Below, one piece after another: positions 54,801 to 64,000 of a stretch of DNA of 64,000 nt. The notes under the pieces were generated by a model, which ran no database searches, had not been told where the DNA came from, and saw nothing but the letters and a program-made list of their open reading frames with translations. This stretch comes from Roridomyces roridus (lineage: Eukaryota > Basidiomycota > Agaricomycetes > Agaricales > Mycenaceae). The DNA lies in NCBI GenBank assembly GCA_029378245.1, contig JARKIF010000025.1, positions 682,001 through 746,000 of the forward strand. The letters run 5' to 3'. Position 1 is the first letter of the stretch. Each line of letters begins with the position of its first letter. Position numbers and translations under genes: made by a program.

Positions 54801-54873
54801 CAAAAGTCTCATTTTCTGAAACCTCACCCAAAATTTGGCCCACTGAAATTCTAAAAGAACGAGAACTTAACAA
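54376..54873 (-). pseudogene. Unknown repeated ORF, minus-strand copy
   Basis: The counterpart of 53678-54265, reading DYSSLRNIGREPDFYQN and, after an in-frame TGA (about 54599) where the other copy has GGA (Gly), VRDSYFTVFQLAQ and YLVWRRRRCPASYGPWHCRC. One nonsense codon breaks it. Family unknown. Confidence 0.4.
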
Positions 54874-54908
54874 GTGAAGTTCTCGTAATATATTGATGAC
54901 GACTTCAT

Positions 54909-55004
54909 GACCCTGCCCGGATTCGAACCAGGATTTCCGGCAGAGGGGGGATTAAAAGGGATCACTTTACCGGCGGATGCCACTAGGGCGCTGTTTCCAG
55001 GGTC
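54909..55004 (-). tRNA. tRNA-like structure (possible intron-bearing relic)
   Basis: On the minus strand a 7-bp acceptor-like stem (GACCCTG/CAGGGTC) encloses a T-arm with 5-bp stem and loop (CCTGG TTCGAAT CCGGG), a four-base variable segment, a 5-bp anticodon-like stem (CCGGT/GCCGG) and an A-box-like AGCGCCCTAGTGG. The D region is about five bases too long and the anticodon loop lacks U33 at the expected place, so an isotype cannot be assigned. Real but atypical tRNA, or pseudo-tRNA. Confidence 0.35.
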
Positions 55005-57262
55005 CTCCGTTGATGTGCATGCTGTCGACTGGGACATGATACCTATGCTCCAACTGTGAGAAAAACTGTGGAAAAACTTCGAGCGGAAGACCACGCCACG
55101 TATGTACAAGATGAGGATTCGAACCTGCATGCCCTGCCGCAGCGAGTTAGTGGTTCTAGACTCTCCAGCCACCCTGCGAGTGTACTGTATCGAAGGATCT
55201 ATAGTGTGTATGAGAGCCTTGCCGACAAATTCTTGCAAGAGGTCACACTCGTAGTAATCTTTTTCGACTTGCAAAGTTAAACGAGAGCGTACGTTGATCA
55301 TGGAGGTTTCGGAGATCTACTTGAGCGGCGGCCTCTTCCTCCCAAAAAATTACCTTGACCGAAACGGGCTCAACATTTCCCTGCTTGGATTCGAACCAAT
55401 GGCATTCCGAGGACTGCGAACTTCAGGAGGATTCAAGCTGCTTAATCCGTGTGCTTGTGATTATTGAGTGGCCTGGCGGTCCACTATATCGCATTTTTGA
55501 ATGCCGAGCTGAGTTCAGATGAGATGACGGTGGAATATGAGCTAGACCGGATGCTTCGAGGTTGCTTACTGTTCGCAGAATAAGTTAGGGATCGAGAAAT
55601 ACTGTTGTTTGAACCGCCATTGCCGCTCTGGGGCGATCGGGAGTCAGACACACCAAGTAGAATGCCGCTGAAGTTGGAGAACAGAAACAGAGCAGCCAGG
55701 ATGTCCTGCAAATTACTTCATCAGTCCGTTTGGGCGAACGAGCAGCAGGCGCATACTACATGCATCATCATCTGCTCCGTCTGAAAACATGAATTAGAAA
55801 CCACGATTCCCGGCGCGCACATCCAACGGTGCTCGAAGTGACCGCCCAATGTTGATCCAGGTATCGAAGGATTCCAGCGTGTACGGCGAGGGCACACAGG
55901 ACCCAGTGCTGGGGGATAACAAGTCAGAATCATGAGATCCAGCTGAAGTTGAGCAAGAAAAAAAGAGAAAGAAAAGAAAAGAAACGGACGTACCACGTAG
56001 CGCGCCGCCTGGAATCGAACCAGGATAAGGATAAGTAGATATCCTGCATCCAATGCTCGTTGCGAACCAGAATGTGACTAGATCTCCTGCATTGATCGAA
56101 CGTGGTCCGGACTGAGATACTACGCCGTGTAAGTACTTACCGCTGGCCCATGCTATTTGTAACTTAAACTTGTTAGGGAATCTGAGACGCGCTAAGGAGC
56201 AGTGGGTAGGACGCAATACCTGGTCGTCTTATCCTCGAGCCCCTCGACTCTCGAAAAAAGGTCGAATGCTTGCTTCACCATCGTAACTCCCACCCGAAAT
56301 TGAACCAGGACTAAGACTTTTCCACGCGTTACGCCACTTGACAAGCTTAAGGGAGTAAGTAGCGTGTAATTGAGATAGACAGCGCACTCACCCCGACACG
56401 ATCCTGGTCACTAGTACTGCTCAGCTCCAGCAGCTGAGAATTGCCGGGATCTGGAGAGTTGGGTCCAAGAGAGCCGCCAATGGGCACTGACTAACAGTCC
56501 CTCCCCGAGTTGCCGTTCATGAAAAAGGTCGCGTTGGGTGGTAAAAGCGTCGGAGATCTGGCGGAGGTAGATGTACGGTCCTGCAGGAGATGGTATGTGA
56601 TGCAGAGCAGGAAGGGGCAGGCGTAACGTCGTCCTACTCCCAGCGAGCGTCGATTAATTGTCAATATTTGGGCGAGGGTACGTACGAAGGTGAGAACTGT
56701 GGACTCGAAGCGTAGCACGATATTCCTGCGGCGTACAAGGCCGTTCAAAGTGTGGCAGTAACCAGCAGACCAGATTCGAACGGCCCCAGACCGTCGTGAC
56801 AATTAGCAGAGCAGAGCCGACAACCGGAGATGCATGTTGGACGAGGAAGGGCGACTCACCGTGGCACTATTTAAATGGGAACAAAGAATTCGAAACGCAC
56901 CACTCTAATCTTCCTTTTATCAAGGAGCCCACCGCTGGACCGGCCATCTAGAAGCTCTGAAGGGGAAATTCCCCTCGGGATATCCGCACTGAGGGAAGGA
57001 GCCCGGGAGCCGACGAGATGGGGGGGGGATAGAAAGACTCGACAGGGACAAATCGATTGCCAATAGTCAATCGATCAAGGCTCAAACTCGAGGAGGAAAG
57101 GCCAGGAAGAAAATAGAGCAGATGGTGGGCTAAGGCAAGAGCCACTGGTACTGTGGAAGCGGCATGGTGGTTCTGAATCAAGTTGACGGATCACGCCGTC
57201 ACGGACGCGTACGTCATCCTCCTCCTTTTCTTTCTGTTGCCACCGAGCCCGATCCACGCGCG
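55005..57262. other. Intergenic run of tRNA-like T-arm motifs
   Basis: Minus-strand B-box/T-arm-like motifs lie near 55112-55130, 55385-55402, 56008-56026 (perfect stem CCTGG TTCGATT CCAGG), 56292-56310 and 56770-56785. The one near 56283-56350 also has a six-pair acceptor-like stem (ACTCCC/GGGAGT). None forms a clean cloverleaf. The 57167-57262 part is the TDP1 leader. Confidence 0.35.
55484..55930 (-). other. Possible coding exons, family unknown
   Basis: Two or three minus-strand pieces can be joined through plausible introns. SPYTLESFDTWINIGRSL precedes a donor GTGCGC. TEQMMMH is followed by donor GTAGTA (about 55768) and acceptor TTTGCAG. Then comes the hydrophobic ALFLFSNFSGILLGV segment and a Ser/Asn-rich stretch to about 55575. 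The length and signals are weak evidence for a real gene, possibly a membrane protein fragment. I do not recognise a family. Confidence 0.2.
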
Positions 57263-59639
57263 ATGGAATCCGAGGACGACGCCGACTTTGCACGCGCCAT
57301 TGCACTCAGTCTCGAGGACAAGAAGAAGAAGCGTCCTCAGTCACCCACCAAGCGCTCCGTGGTGGCCCCAAAGAGGAAAGCACCGGTGCACGAGCACGAA
57401 GTCGTGGTCATCAGCAGTGACGAGGACGAGGAGCCCATCGTCGAGGTATCGCGACCCAAGAAACCTCTGAAGATCAGTGCAAAGCCCGAGAAGAAAGCCG
57501 AGCCATCGCCACCCCCGCCTCCAGCTATCGGTGCAGGCCCTCTTTCACTGCTGGGAGACCGTGCACAGATGGAACGCGAGCGTCTTGCGAGACAGAAACG
57601 GCTTCGTGGGCCCTCTCCTCCTCCGACTGCGTCCAGCGCAGACGACGACGATGAAGACGTCGACGAGAGTGGCAGTGAGGGCAGTGCCCGCAAGCGAGCG
57701 CGCCTCGATGCTTCTGGTTCTGCCATCGCCACCAAGACTGCTGCTGCGGGAGGTCGACGTACCTTCCCCACTGGCGCCATCCTCCGAATCGAGACCAGGC
57801 ACGCCGAACGTGCGGAAACACCCGGCATCCGCCTGACCGAGATCCTGGGCCCACGCGAGGACATTGAATTCGCCATCATCTCCTCCTACTGCATCGACCT
57901 CCCGTGGTTCTACGCCTTCTTCGACCCCGCTACGCCCGTCGTGCTCGTCGGCGACCCCAAGTTGACGCCGGGCGCAGACGTCATGCACACGACCCTCAAG
58001 AACGTCTTCCCCAATTGGGTCCGCGTGTGCCCGGCGCTGGCAAACACCGCTGGCCATGGATGCATGCATATGAAGTTCATGCTCCTTTTCAGCAAGAGCA
58101 CGGGTGCCATCCGCGTCGTCGTCTCCACGGCCAATCTCATCCAGTACGACTGGCGCGATATGGAGAACGTGCGTGTCCCTCACTTATTCTTTGCATCTAC
58201 TGATGGGTCTATCTAGTACGTGTACATCCAAGACGTCGCGAAAGCCACGCCTGGCAGAAATATGGTCAAGCTGCTGAGCGGAGAGAAACCGGGCGAGTCA
58301 TTCCCGGCGGTGCTGGCGGGCGTGCTACGCGGGACAGGTGTGGAGGAGGCCTTGACGATCATGCTCCAGCAGGGTGTGAGTACCTTGTCCTCGTTCTCCC
58401 GCCCCCGCTGACCCTCCACAGCACACCTCACTCCCAATCGAGACCCTCGGCAGCGGATCGTCCAAGACAAAGTCGGTGCTTGAAACGGGATGGGACTGGA
58501 CGCAGGGCCGTGCGGCGCTCGTGCCCTCCGTGGCAGGCAAATGGGAGGGCTGGGCTGGGACGAGGCCAGTGGTCGGGTGCGTGTCCTCCTACACTTTAAA
58601 TCCTTACTGGGCTGATGCGGCGTTATAGGCAGGGGCAGACTCGCCTGATGCGTGCAGTCCAGACTTTGGGGTGTGCACTTGACCAGGGAGGTGCCGTCGG
58701 GAAGGGCAAGGGAAAGGGCAAGGCGTATGATCTCGAGCTGGATTGTCTGGTACATCCCCTTCTCCCTTTTCCTCCCACTTCCTCTGAATAACCTCATGTA
58801 GGGCTCCTCCATCGGCACCTACAGCGCCCCCTGGCTCGCCGCCTTCCGCCTCTGCGCTGCCGGCCGCTCCACCGCCCTCCAATCATGGCTCGATCGCAGC
58901 AAGAAGAAAGTCCCAGCCCAAACCATCCCCCTCAGGTTGCTCTTCCCCACGCTCGAGACGATACGCAATACGAAGCTGGGCGAGCCCGGGGGCGGGACGT
59001 TGTTTTGTCGAAGGACGCAGTGGGGCAAGATGAGTACGCTTGCGGCGGATGAGGGGGCGAAGTTCGAGGTGCGGGATGCGAGGAGTCGGAGTGGGCCTGT
59101 GGCGATGCATACCAAGATGATTTTGGGGACACTGCGACTTGCCTCTTCTTCTACGGGGAAAGACGAGGAAGAGGATTCGGTGACGGAGGATTCGAGCGAC
59201 GATGAGATTGAGGTGATTGAGCCCAAGAAGCCGCATGCGTGGATATATGTCGGGAGTCATAATTTTACGCCTAGTGCGTGGGGGAATATTAGTGGGAGTG
59301 GGTTTAATCCGGTGCTTAATGTGCGTTTCTTTCTTTCCCTTATTCCTTTCCTTTCCCTTCCTTCCTTCCTTCCTTCCTTCCTTCCTTCCTCGATTCGTTG
59401 TTCATGGGACAATGTAGATCTCAAACTACGAGCTCGGCGTCGTCCTCCGGCTCGAAACGCCCGCGGATGCGGACGGGGTCGTCGCTTGGGAGAGGCCTGC
59501 GAGGAAGTATGCGAGGGGGGATGTTCCGTGGGTGCGTCTGTCTCTTCTCTTTCATGCTTCGTTTTTGGTTTTTTTCTTTGGGTGCTGATACCGGGATTAG
59601 ATGCAAGAGGAGAGTCCGTTCCATCCCAATTCGGGTTGA
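57263..59639 (+). CDS. TDP1: Tyrosyl-DNA phosphodiesterase 1
   Basis: Seven exons, 57263-58168, 58217-58375, 58422-58576, 58629-58749, 58802-59320, 59418-59531 and 59601-59639, give 670 aa. TDP1 removes 3' adducts such as trapped topoisomerase I from DNA in the nucleus. Both HKN catalytic signatures are present: HMKFMLLF followed by STANLIQYDW (residues about 270-295), and HTKMILG followed by GSHNFTPSAWG (near 575-625). YSAPWL and SNYELGVVL are also typical of the family. The N-terminal roughly 160 residues are charged and disordered. They start with a segment resembling a ubiquitin-interacting motif (ADFARAIALSLED, residues 8-20), which human TDP1 does not have. An acidic Ser-rich insert (EEEDSVTEDSSDDEIEVIE) interrupts the second catalytic half. 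Upstream ATGs are in frame, but the one at 57263 heads the conserved coding part. Two truncated copies of its 5' end lie upstream. Confidence 0.92.
59356..59390 (+). repeat. (CCTT)n microsatellite in TDP1 intron 5
   Basis: About eight tandem CCTT units inside the 97-nt intron 59321-59417, which explains why that intron is longer than the others. Confidence 0.9.
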
Positions 59640-60400
59640 TGTGTTGGGTTGGGTTGGAGGGATGAGGAGATGTTAGACAGACGACGGACATGGAGCTTTG
59701 AACTCGCAGAGAGTTGAGTGCATTTGCATTTTTTTTGCTGTGAGTATGATCATGATAAGTAGACTGCTCTTTTGGTGGCGCGTAATGTTAATGGCATGTA
59801 AATTGGCATTAATGATAGACGATGTTCTGTGTTTAGATGTTGCTTCGAGTCAGTCGTGGTCTTTTCTTGCAAGGGAGGTTTCTGGACATGGAATTGACGC
59901 CGTCCAAAATTTGATTACACCAACCGACTCTGTGGCTCTACCATTCATCCCTCTGCTCGGAGGGTATTGAATTATGTCAGTGTCGGTGTTCCTGGATTCT
60001 CATTCTGCCATCCAACGAGTCGGAAATGGAATCGCTCGAGACTGCTGCGGGACCCTGCACACCCCCGGGCCAGGCTGCGGGCACTCTGCAAACACCAATG
60101 TCCGCGGAATCGCTACTCGCCGTGCTACTATTGCTCGCGACAAGCCCTTGCAGCAGTGAAGCTGATATTCCAAATAATGCAGACGTTGCACCGCGACTTC
60201 CAAGTACGCAAACTGTGCTGGCGACGGCATCACCATATTGGATACGGCGTCGCTCATTCTTTCTCTAGTGTCTTCTACTAGTTGTCCTGGAAGCCATTCT
60301 GAAGGAAAATGTTCCCACAAAAGTTCGCGGCGATATTTCAAATCCCTTTCGGAAAACGGAAATACTGAACAACTTGGTACACGAAGCACGAACACCGTAT
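59640..60400. other. Intergenic between TDP1 and secreted protein gene
   Basis: No gene recognised. The two genes are convergent, so this holds both 3' ends. Confidence 0.4.
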
Positions 60401-60842
60401 TTACGCGGTCTTCATGGAAACTGCGCCGCTAGTGTACGACCCGCTGGTCCCCGTGCAATCCCCGGTACTAGAGGAAAAAACGAACAAAGATCAGCCACGT
60501 CCTTCAGAACAAGAGCACGCCAATACTCACGCGTAGAAGAACAATTGTTGGCCAGTACTCTTCTTGCAATCATCGGTTTCCGTAGGGTTGAGGAGTCGTA
60601 TCACATCATATGCCACGAATACCCCGTTCAACTGGGTGCACTGTCCCAGGGTCACGGTGGCTGTCTGCGTCACAGCAGTGGTTCCAAGCTCAACATATTT
60701 GAGCGTGACATCGCAAGTCTGAGTTCGCGTCAGTCGCGCAGGGTTGATACAGACGGTGGGTACTCACATCGTCGGTGCGCTCGAGGACGGCGGCGTTGGA
60801 GGCCGCGAGGAAAGCAAAGACAGCGAGGAGCTTGGAGAACAT
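60401..60842 (-). CDS. Small secreted protein
   Basis: Three exons on the minus strand, 60768-60842, 60531-60718 and 60401-60467 (introns 49 and 63 nt, canonical GT-AG, phases agree), encode 109 aa. A clear signal peptide (MFSKLLAVFAFLAASNAAVL) is followed by an Asp/Glu-Arg stretch and a mature part of about 85 residues. The mature part has four cysteines (TCDVTLKY, GQCTQLNG, DDCKKSTG, GDCTGTSG), probably forming two disulfides, and many Thr/Ser residues. No family recognised. Small cysteine-containing secreted proteins are common in fungi and include effectors and wall-associated proteins; the role here is unknown. It was missed by simple ORF length because every exon is short. Confidence 0.75.
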
Positions 60843-60910
60843 TGTCGATTGACTGTTGCCTGAGTGGATGACTGGGAGTGTCTGGTCTGTCGAGTCGCTT
60901 GAGCCTCCGC

Positions 60911-60916
60911 TTTATA
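60911..60916 (-). promoter_or_regulatory. TATA box of small secreted protein gene
   Basis: TATAAA (minus strand, in GCTATAAAGC) lies about 70 bp upstream of the start codon at 60842, a normal spacing for a fungal core promoter. Confidence 0.6.
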
Positions 60917-63019
60917 GCTGAACGTGACGGCGCCGTGGGACTAATGATACACCGACGCGTCGCGCGTAGAAGACAGATGCCATGGACAGGGCAGCTAGTA
61001 ACCTGATCCTGGACGAAATCGACCCTTGCTCGAAGGCGGGAATTTAATTTTGCTCGCCCGCCTGCTCGTAGACCCCATGTTCGGGCCATTTCTGACACCT
61101 CGACGGTCCGTATTGTCGCACCAGAGAGGCAGTGCTCTTTATCAGCGCAGTCTCAGGAGCTACGGGCGGAGCTACAGTGGTACCGAGCATGATTTCGCTA
61201 GCGGTTTCCCTGGTATAGGAGAGGATGTGTTCCAGAAGAGAGGTACAAGGAGTGCAGTGACCGAATAGAAGCACAGACAGCAGGGCTCCGCGGATATGTC
61301 GAATGCAGCGAGATAATTCGAGGAGCGTCGATTGGAGAAATGTTCACGGTATGGACTCGCGCGGATCTCGACAGGAAGACATCAACGCTGCGTAGCTCGA
61401 TTGAATGCTCACATACAAGTAGCATTTCAACATGGAGCTCGACTCCTCGAGTCCACGCGGCAAGCGCACGGCAGAGAATACTATGCAGAATCCGGCCTTC
61501 GACAGCGGCGGCGGAGGCGAGCAGCGGACGTAGAGTGAGGGAGGAAAAGCAGAGGCAGATCATTCTCGCCGTTTCGGAGCTGAAACGGATTTCCCCATCG
61601 AAGTCAACGTTGTGCCAATGATCTGTGGTGTTGCGGCTCCATTTCGGAACCCCAGTGCTGCAAATCAAGTTGAGAAGCCAATGGTGATCATTTAGTGAGG
61701 GACAGTCAACCCAAAAACATCCATTTCAGGGCCCTCGGGTGTTGAGGTTCGAACCTGTGCGCACATGTGCGGGGAAAATCGGAGTTGGCCGAACCCCGGA
61801 CCCGAATTGAGGTTCGGTTCGGGGTTCGCACATGTGCGGATCGGTTCTGAACCGAACATCGGCATCACTACCCCAGCCGCCAAGAGGGGTCCTCTAATAA
61901 CTGTTTGACAGAACGCGAGCGGTGGTGATCGCAGCGCTGGAAGAGAAGATGCTTCTTGAAGATTCTCCCTCGATGAGGACGGTGAGTGCCCACTAGTCTG
62001 CCACCGCCCAGATCTTCCTCTCAAGTTGTCAACTCTGCAGTCGGATGGCCACGAAGACGGTTTGCGAAAGAGAGCATGCCTCGTGCGTGCCGACTTGGTG
62101 CCGACGCCGCAATACAACGGAAGTGGGGCCCTCATACTGGCTCATCACGCATTATACTTACTCAACGGGGAGAAGAGCAGCTCCTCTGACTCGAGCTCCT
62201 CCGAGCCTCTTCGACGTGATATGCTGGGGCCTCGTTCAGCCAAGCGGATGTATGGTTTCGTTCCTGCTTCTCTCCGATCCTTTATGTTATTGCTTCCAGC
62301 TTCCGGCGGTCACTGGATATTGCTGGGCATCGTGGCGTTGGATTGAAGATTGTGTGGCCTTGGATTGATTTATCCCCGGCTCTCATCTCGGATTCCTAGT
62401 CAATTTTCGCGAATGCGCATCATTTCCGTCGGCGCCCTATCGACGGCGAGGGAATTTGGAGAAAGCACCGCCTGGCTACCGGGTTTGCGTACGTGCGAAT
62501 TATTTAATTACCTCTCCCACTTCTTTTAATTTACACACTCGCACAGGTTTTTGCAGGGCACCAAGAGAAAACCCGACCGATATGGATTTGCGGAGCCCCG
62601 AACTGAGTGCTTCACACGAGGCTGAGAGTTGGGTATCACGTTTGAAAGATGTTTCCCAGAGTTCAACTGAGCGCTGGCCGTCAGATTGGGTCGGGTCGGG
62701 CTGTTTGTCCAGTTCCAGTCCTGCCGCACTGGTATTTTGTTGGGGGGGAGACGACACCGGAAGTTCCGGAGCGTTTGGGAGGCCTTCCCTTGCGCCTGCC
62801 GGGCCAATTCCTCAACCTGACTCTCGGGATTTACATAATCAAGTTTTAATTTCCGTGCCTACATATCATAATATGTGATGTCTAGCCGTTCCGTCGGGTG
62901 ACATACATAGATGTTTGTGGGTTGGCCACTCCCTCTGCTCATTGGTTTCCAGTCGCTTCATGTTTCGTGGAGCTCACGCACGTGACGTTTATGTTGCAAA
63001 TGCTTTAGGCTCGTGAACC
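60917..63019. other. Intergenic; weak ORFs and a CCGAACC-rich relic
   Basis: A 156-codon minus-strand frame (61198-61668) and shorter plus-strand frames lack any recognisable domain or clear splice pattern. At 61738-61873 the motif GGTTCGG/CCGAACC occurs about seven times, together with CGCACATGTGCG twice. The right end, read inverted, starts TAGTGATGCCGATGTTCGG, resembling a hAT terminus. I found no matching left end. Confidence 0.35.
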
Positions 63020-63072
63020 AGCCGGTACCCTACTGATGCCATCACAACTTCAGACAATCAAGGGTACCGGCT
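63020..63072. repeat. Perfect 13-bp hairpin
   Basis: CCAGCCGGTACCC and GGGTACCGGCTGG are exact inverted copies with a loop of about 27 nt, immediately left of the foldback element. Confidence 0.8.
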
Positions 63073-63775
63073 GGGCGCCCGCGTCGCGTGTTTCGGTGAT
63101 GGATTTTCTCCCCGCCATTTCAAAGGCTTGACTTAGAAAAATTCATCCAAAATGCTCAGATTTTTGTCTCTAGTTGTCCTATTGCAATGTGGATAGTTTT
63201 GCATTCTCTATCATTTCCCTCTTCCTCAGTTTCTGCTCAAAAATCTACATTTCGGGGTGCTACTTGGACTGGGAGGCAAGTACATGAAATGGATGCAGTA
63301 TCTGCACCTCAAATCGACGCTTCCACGATGAAAAGAACACCAATTGGGGTGGAGGATGTCTCGAGGCCAAATTGGGCCCGCGATACGGCTGTGCTGCATT
63401 AGCCGAGGCAGCTTCCGAGACCTTCCGAGTCGGTCCAATTAGGAAACGGTGGCTTGCAGCGACAAAAATTCGGGATTGCGGATGAGTCTCGACCAAGGGC
63501 AGGAATTCCAATGCAGCAGACAAGTTTTTTAGGTGGTGGGGTGGGCTTCCGAGCTTGATTGGGTCCCATAGATGAAAATTTACTGCTAAACGCAACTTCG
63601 GCTCAATTGGTAGAGAATGAAAAGTTATCCATTCTCAAATAGGTGCCTAAGGAACAGAAATCCGAAGATTTCCATGGTTTTTTTCTAAGTCGAGCCTTTG
63701 AAATGGCAGGGGGAAAATCCATCACTGAAACACGCGACGTGGTAGTCTGGCGGTTACCACGCCCCCAGTACAGGA
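63058..63775. mobile_element. Large foldback (palindromic) element
   Basis: The left arm from about 63078 (CGTCGCGTGTTTCGGTGATG then GATTTTCTCCCCGCCATTTC and AAAGGCTTGACTTAGAAAAA) pairs with the inverted right arm ending near 63755 at roughly 90 percent identity over 60 bp. Weaker pairing continues inward for another 150-200 bp (GTGGATAGTTTTGCATTCTC versus ATGGATAACTTTTCATTCTC). The centre is near 63415. The ORFs inside are by-products of the palindrome. No clear target duplication. Confidence 0.65.
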
Positions 63776-64000
63776 GGGTTGGCTTATTATGTAATATCCC
63801 CGTCGGTAAGCCACGTGCTTTTGACAGCCTTGCCCATTCTCGTCGCCAGACGTGTTGTTGCCCAGAACGACGCGTCAACGAGGACTTATAATGCATGTTG
63901 ATTACTGAGTATGTGATTTGAATTTAGCACCGGTCAGAATTTCGAGGAATGGGCTCCAAATTGGTCAAAAATTAGTTGTTTGCTCTATGTTTGCTCATGA
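63776..64000. other. Right window edge
   Basis: No feature recognised. Confidence 0.3.

Noticed and set aside
57337..58183. Minus-strand frames of 180-212 codons opposite TDP1
   Set aside because: Antisense shadows of a strongly supported TDP1 coding exon.
59257..59691. Minus-strand 144-codon frame with EGRK repeats
   Set aside because: Translation of the (CCTT)n microsatellite antisense to TDP1.
61198..61668. 156-codon minus-strand frame as a gene
   Set aside because: No domain, no conserved start and no neighbouring exons that I can join; reported only in the intergenic note.
61738..61873. Complete hAT MITE with CCGAACC repeats
   Set aside because: Only a right-end-like TAGTGATGCCGATG was found; no matching left end or target duplication.
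1..64000. CRISPR array, bacterial operon or ribosome binding sites
   Set aside because: Spliceosomal introns and fungal protein families show this is eukaryotic nuclear DNA; no regularly spaced direct repeats were seen.
1..64000. Autonomous transposase or reverse transcriptase
   Set aside because: No frame in the window shows DDE, hAT dimerisation, integrase or RT motifs; all elements appear non-autonomous.

Overview
The window looks like nuclear DNA of a basidiomycete fungus, most likely an Agaricomycete. The evidence is dense short introns (about 45-65 nt, GT-AG with a few GC-AG), agaricomycete-type F-box proteins, MYND zinc-finger proteins, and a STAND NTPase with the helical N-terminal domain common in mushroom genomes. 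The exon structures were built by eye from splice signals, phase agreement and comparison of paralogues inside the window. No transcript data were available.

About 50 kb (1-52000) is a lineage-specific multigene cluster built from four repeated families, called A, B, C and M here. A is F-box plus helical/LRR-like (about 540 aa). B is F-box plus LRR-like (about 520-530 aa, two exons). C is F-box plus propeller-like (about 500 aa, five exons). M is a helical domain plus MYND zinc finger plus a conserved tail ending Glu-Ile-His (about 660 aa, four exons). Most copies are dead, each by a different lesion. A1 has a 38-bp net deletion, A2 a 2.35-kb hAT-like insertion, A3 is a fragment and A5 is truncated at its 3' end. 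C2 lost its F-box exon and C3 has a nonsense codon. M1 is truncated and its intron is invaded. M3 lost a splice acceptor, M4 carries a hAT MITE and M5 has an 11-bp frameshift. Copies that look intact are A4, B1, B2, B3, C1, M2 and the divergent M6. B and M genes occur as divergent pairs sharing a promoter of about 280 bp (B2/M4, B3/M5).

Between the families lie single genes: a STAND NTPase (14.4-16.7 kb), a 2H phosphoesterase (26.5-27.3 kb), a kinase-like gene lacking catalytic motifs (34.1-35.4 kb) and a secreted carboxylesterase (41.2-43.4 kb). The right-hand 12 kb is different: tyrosyl-DNA phosphodiesterase TDP1 (57.3-59.6 kb), two truncated copies of its 5' end upstream (50.6 and 52.9 kb), a small secreted protein gene (60.4-60.8 kb), a pair of inverted unknown ORFs, a run of tRNA-like remnants and a large foldback element.

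Non-autonomous terminal-inverted-repeat elements are abundant. Three have exact 8-bp target duplications, consistent with hAT transposition. If the F-box proteins act as SCF substrate receptors and the MYND proteins as protein-binding adaptors, the region would be a fast-evolving ubiquitin and protein-interaction locus. That functional reading is inference.
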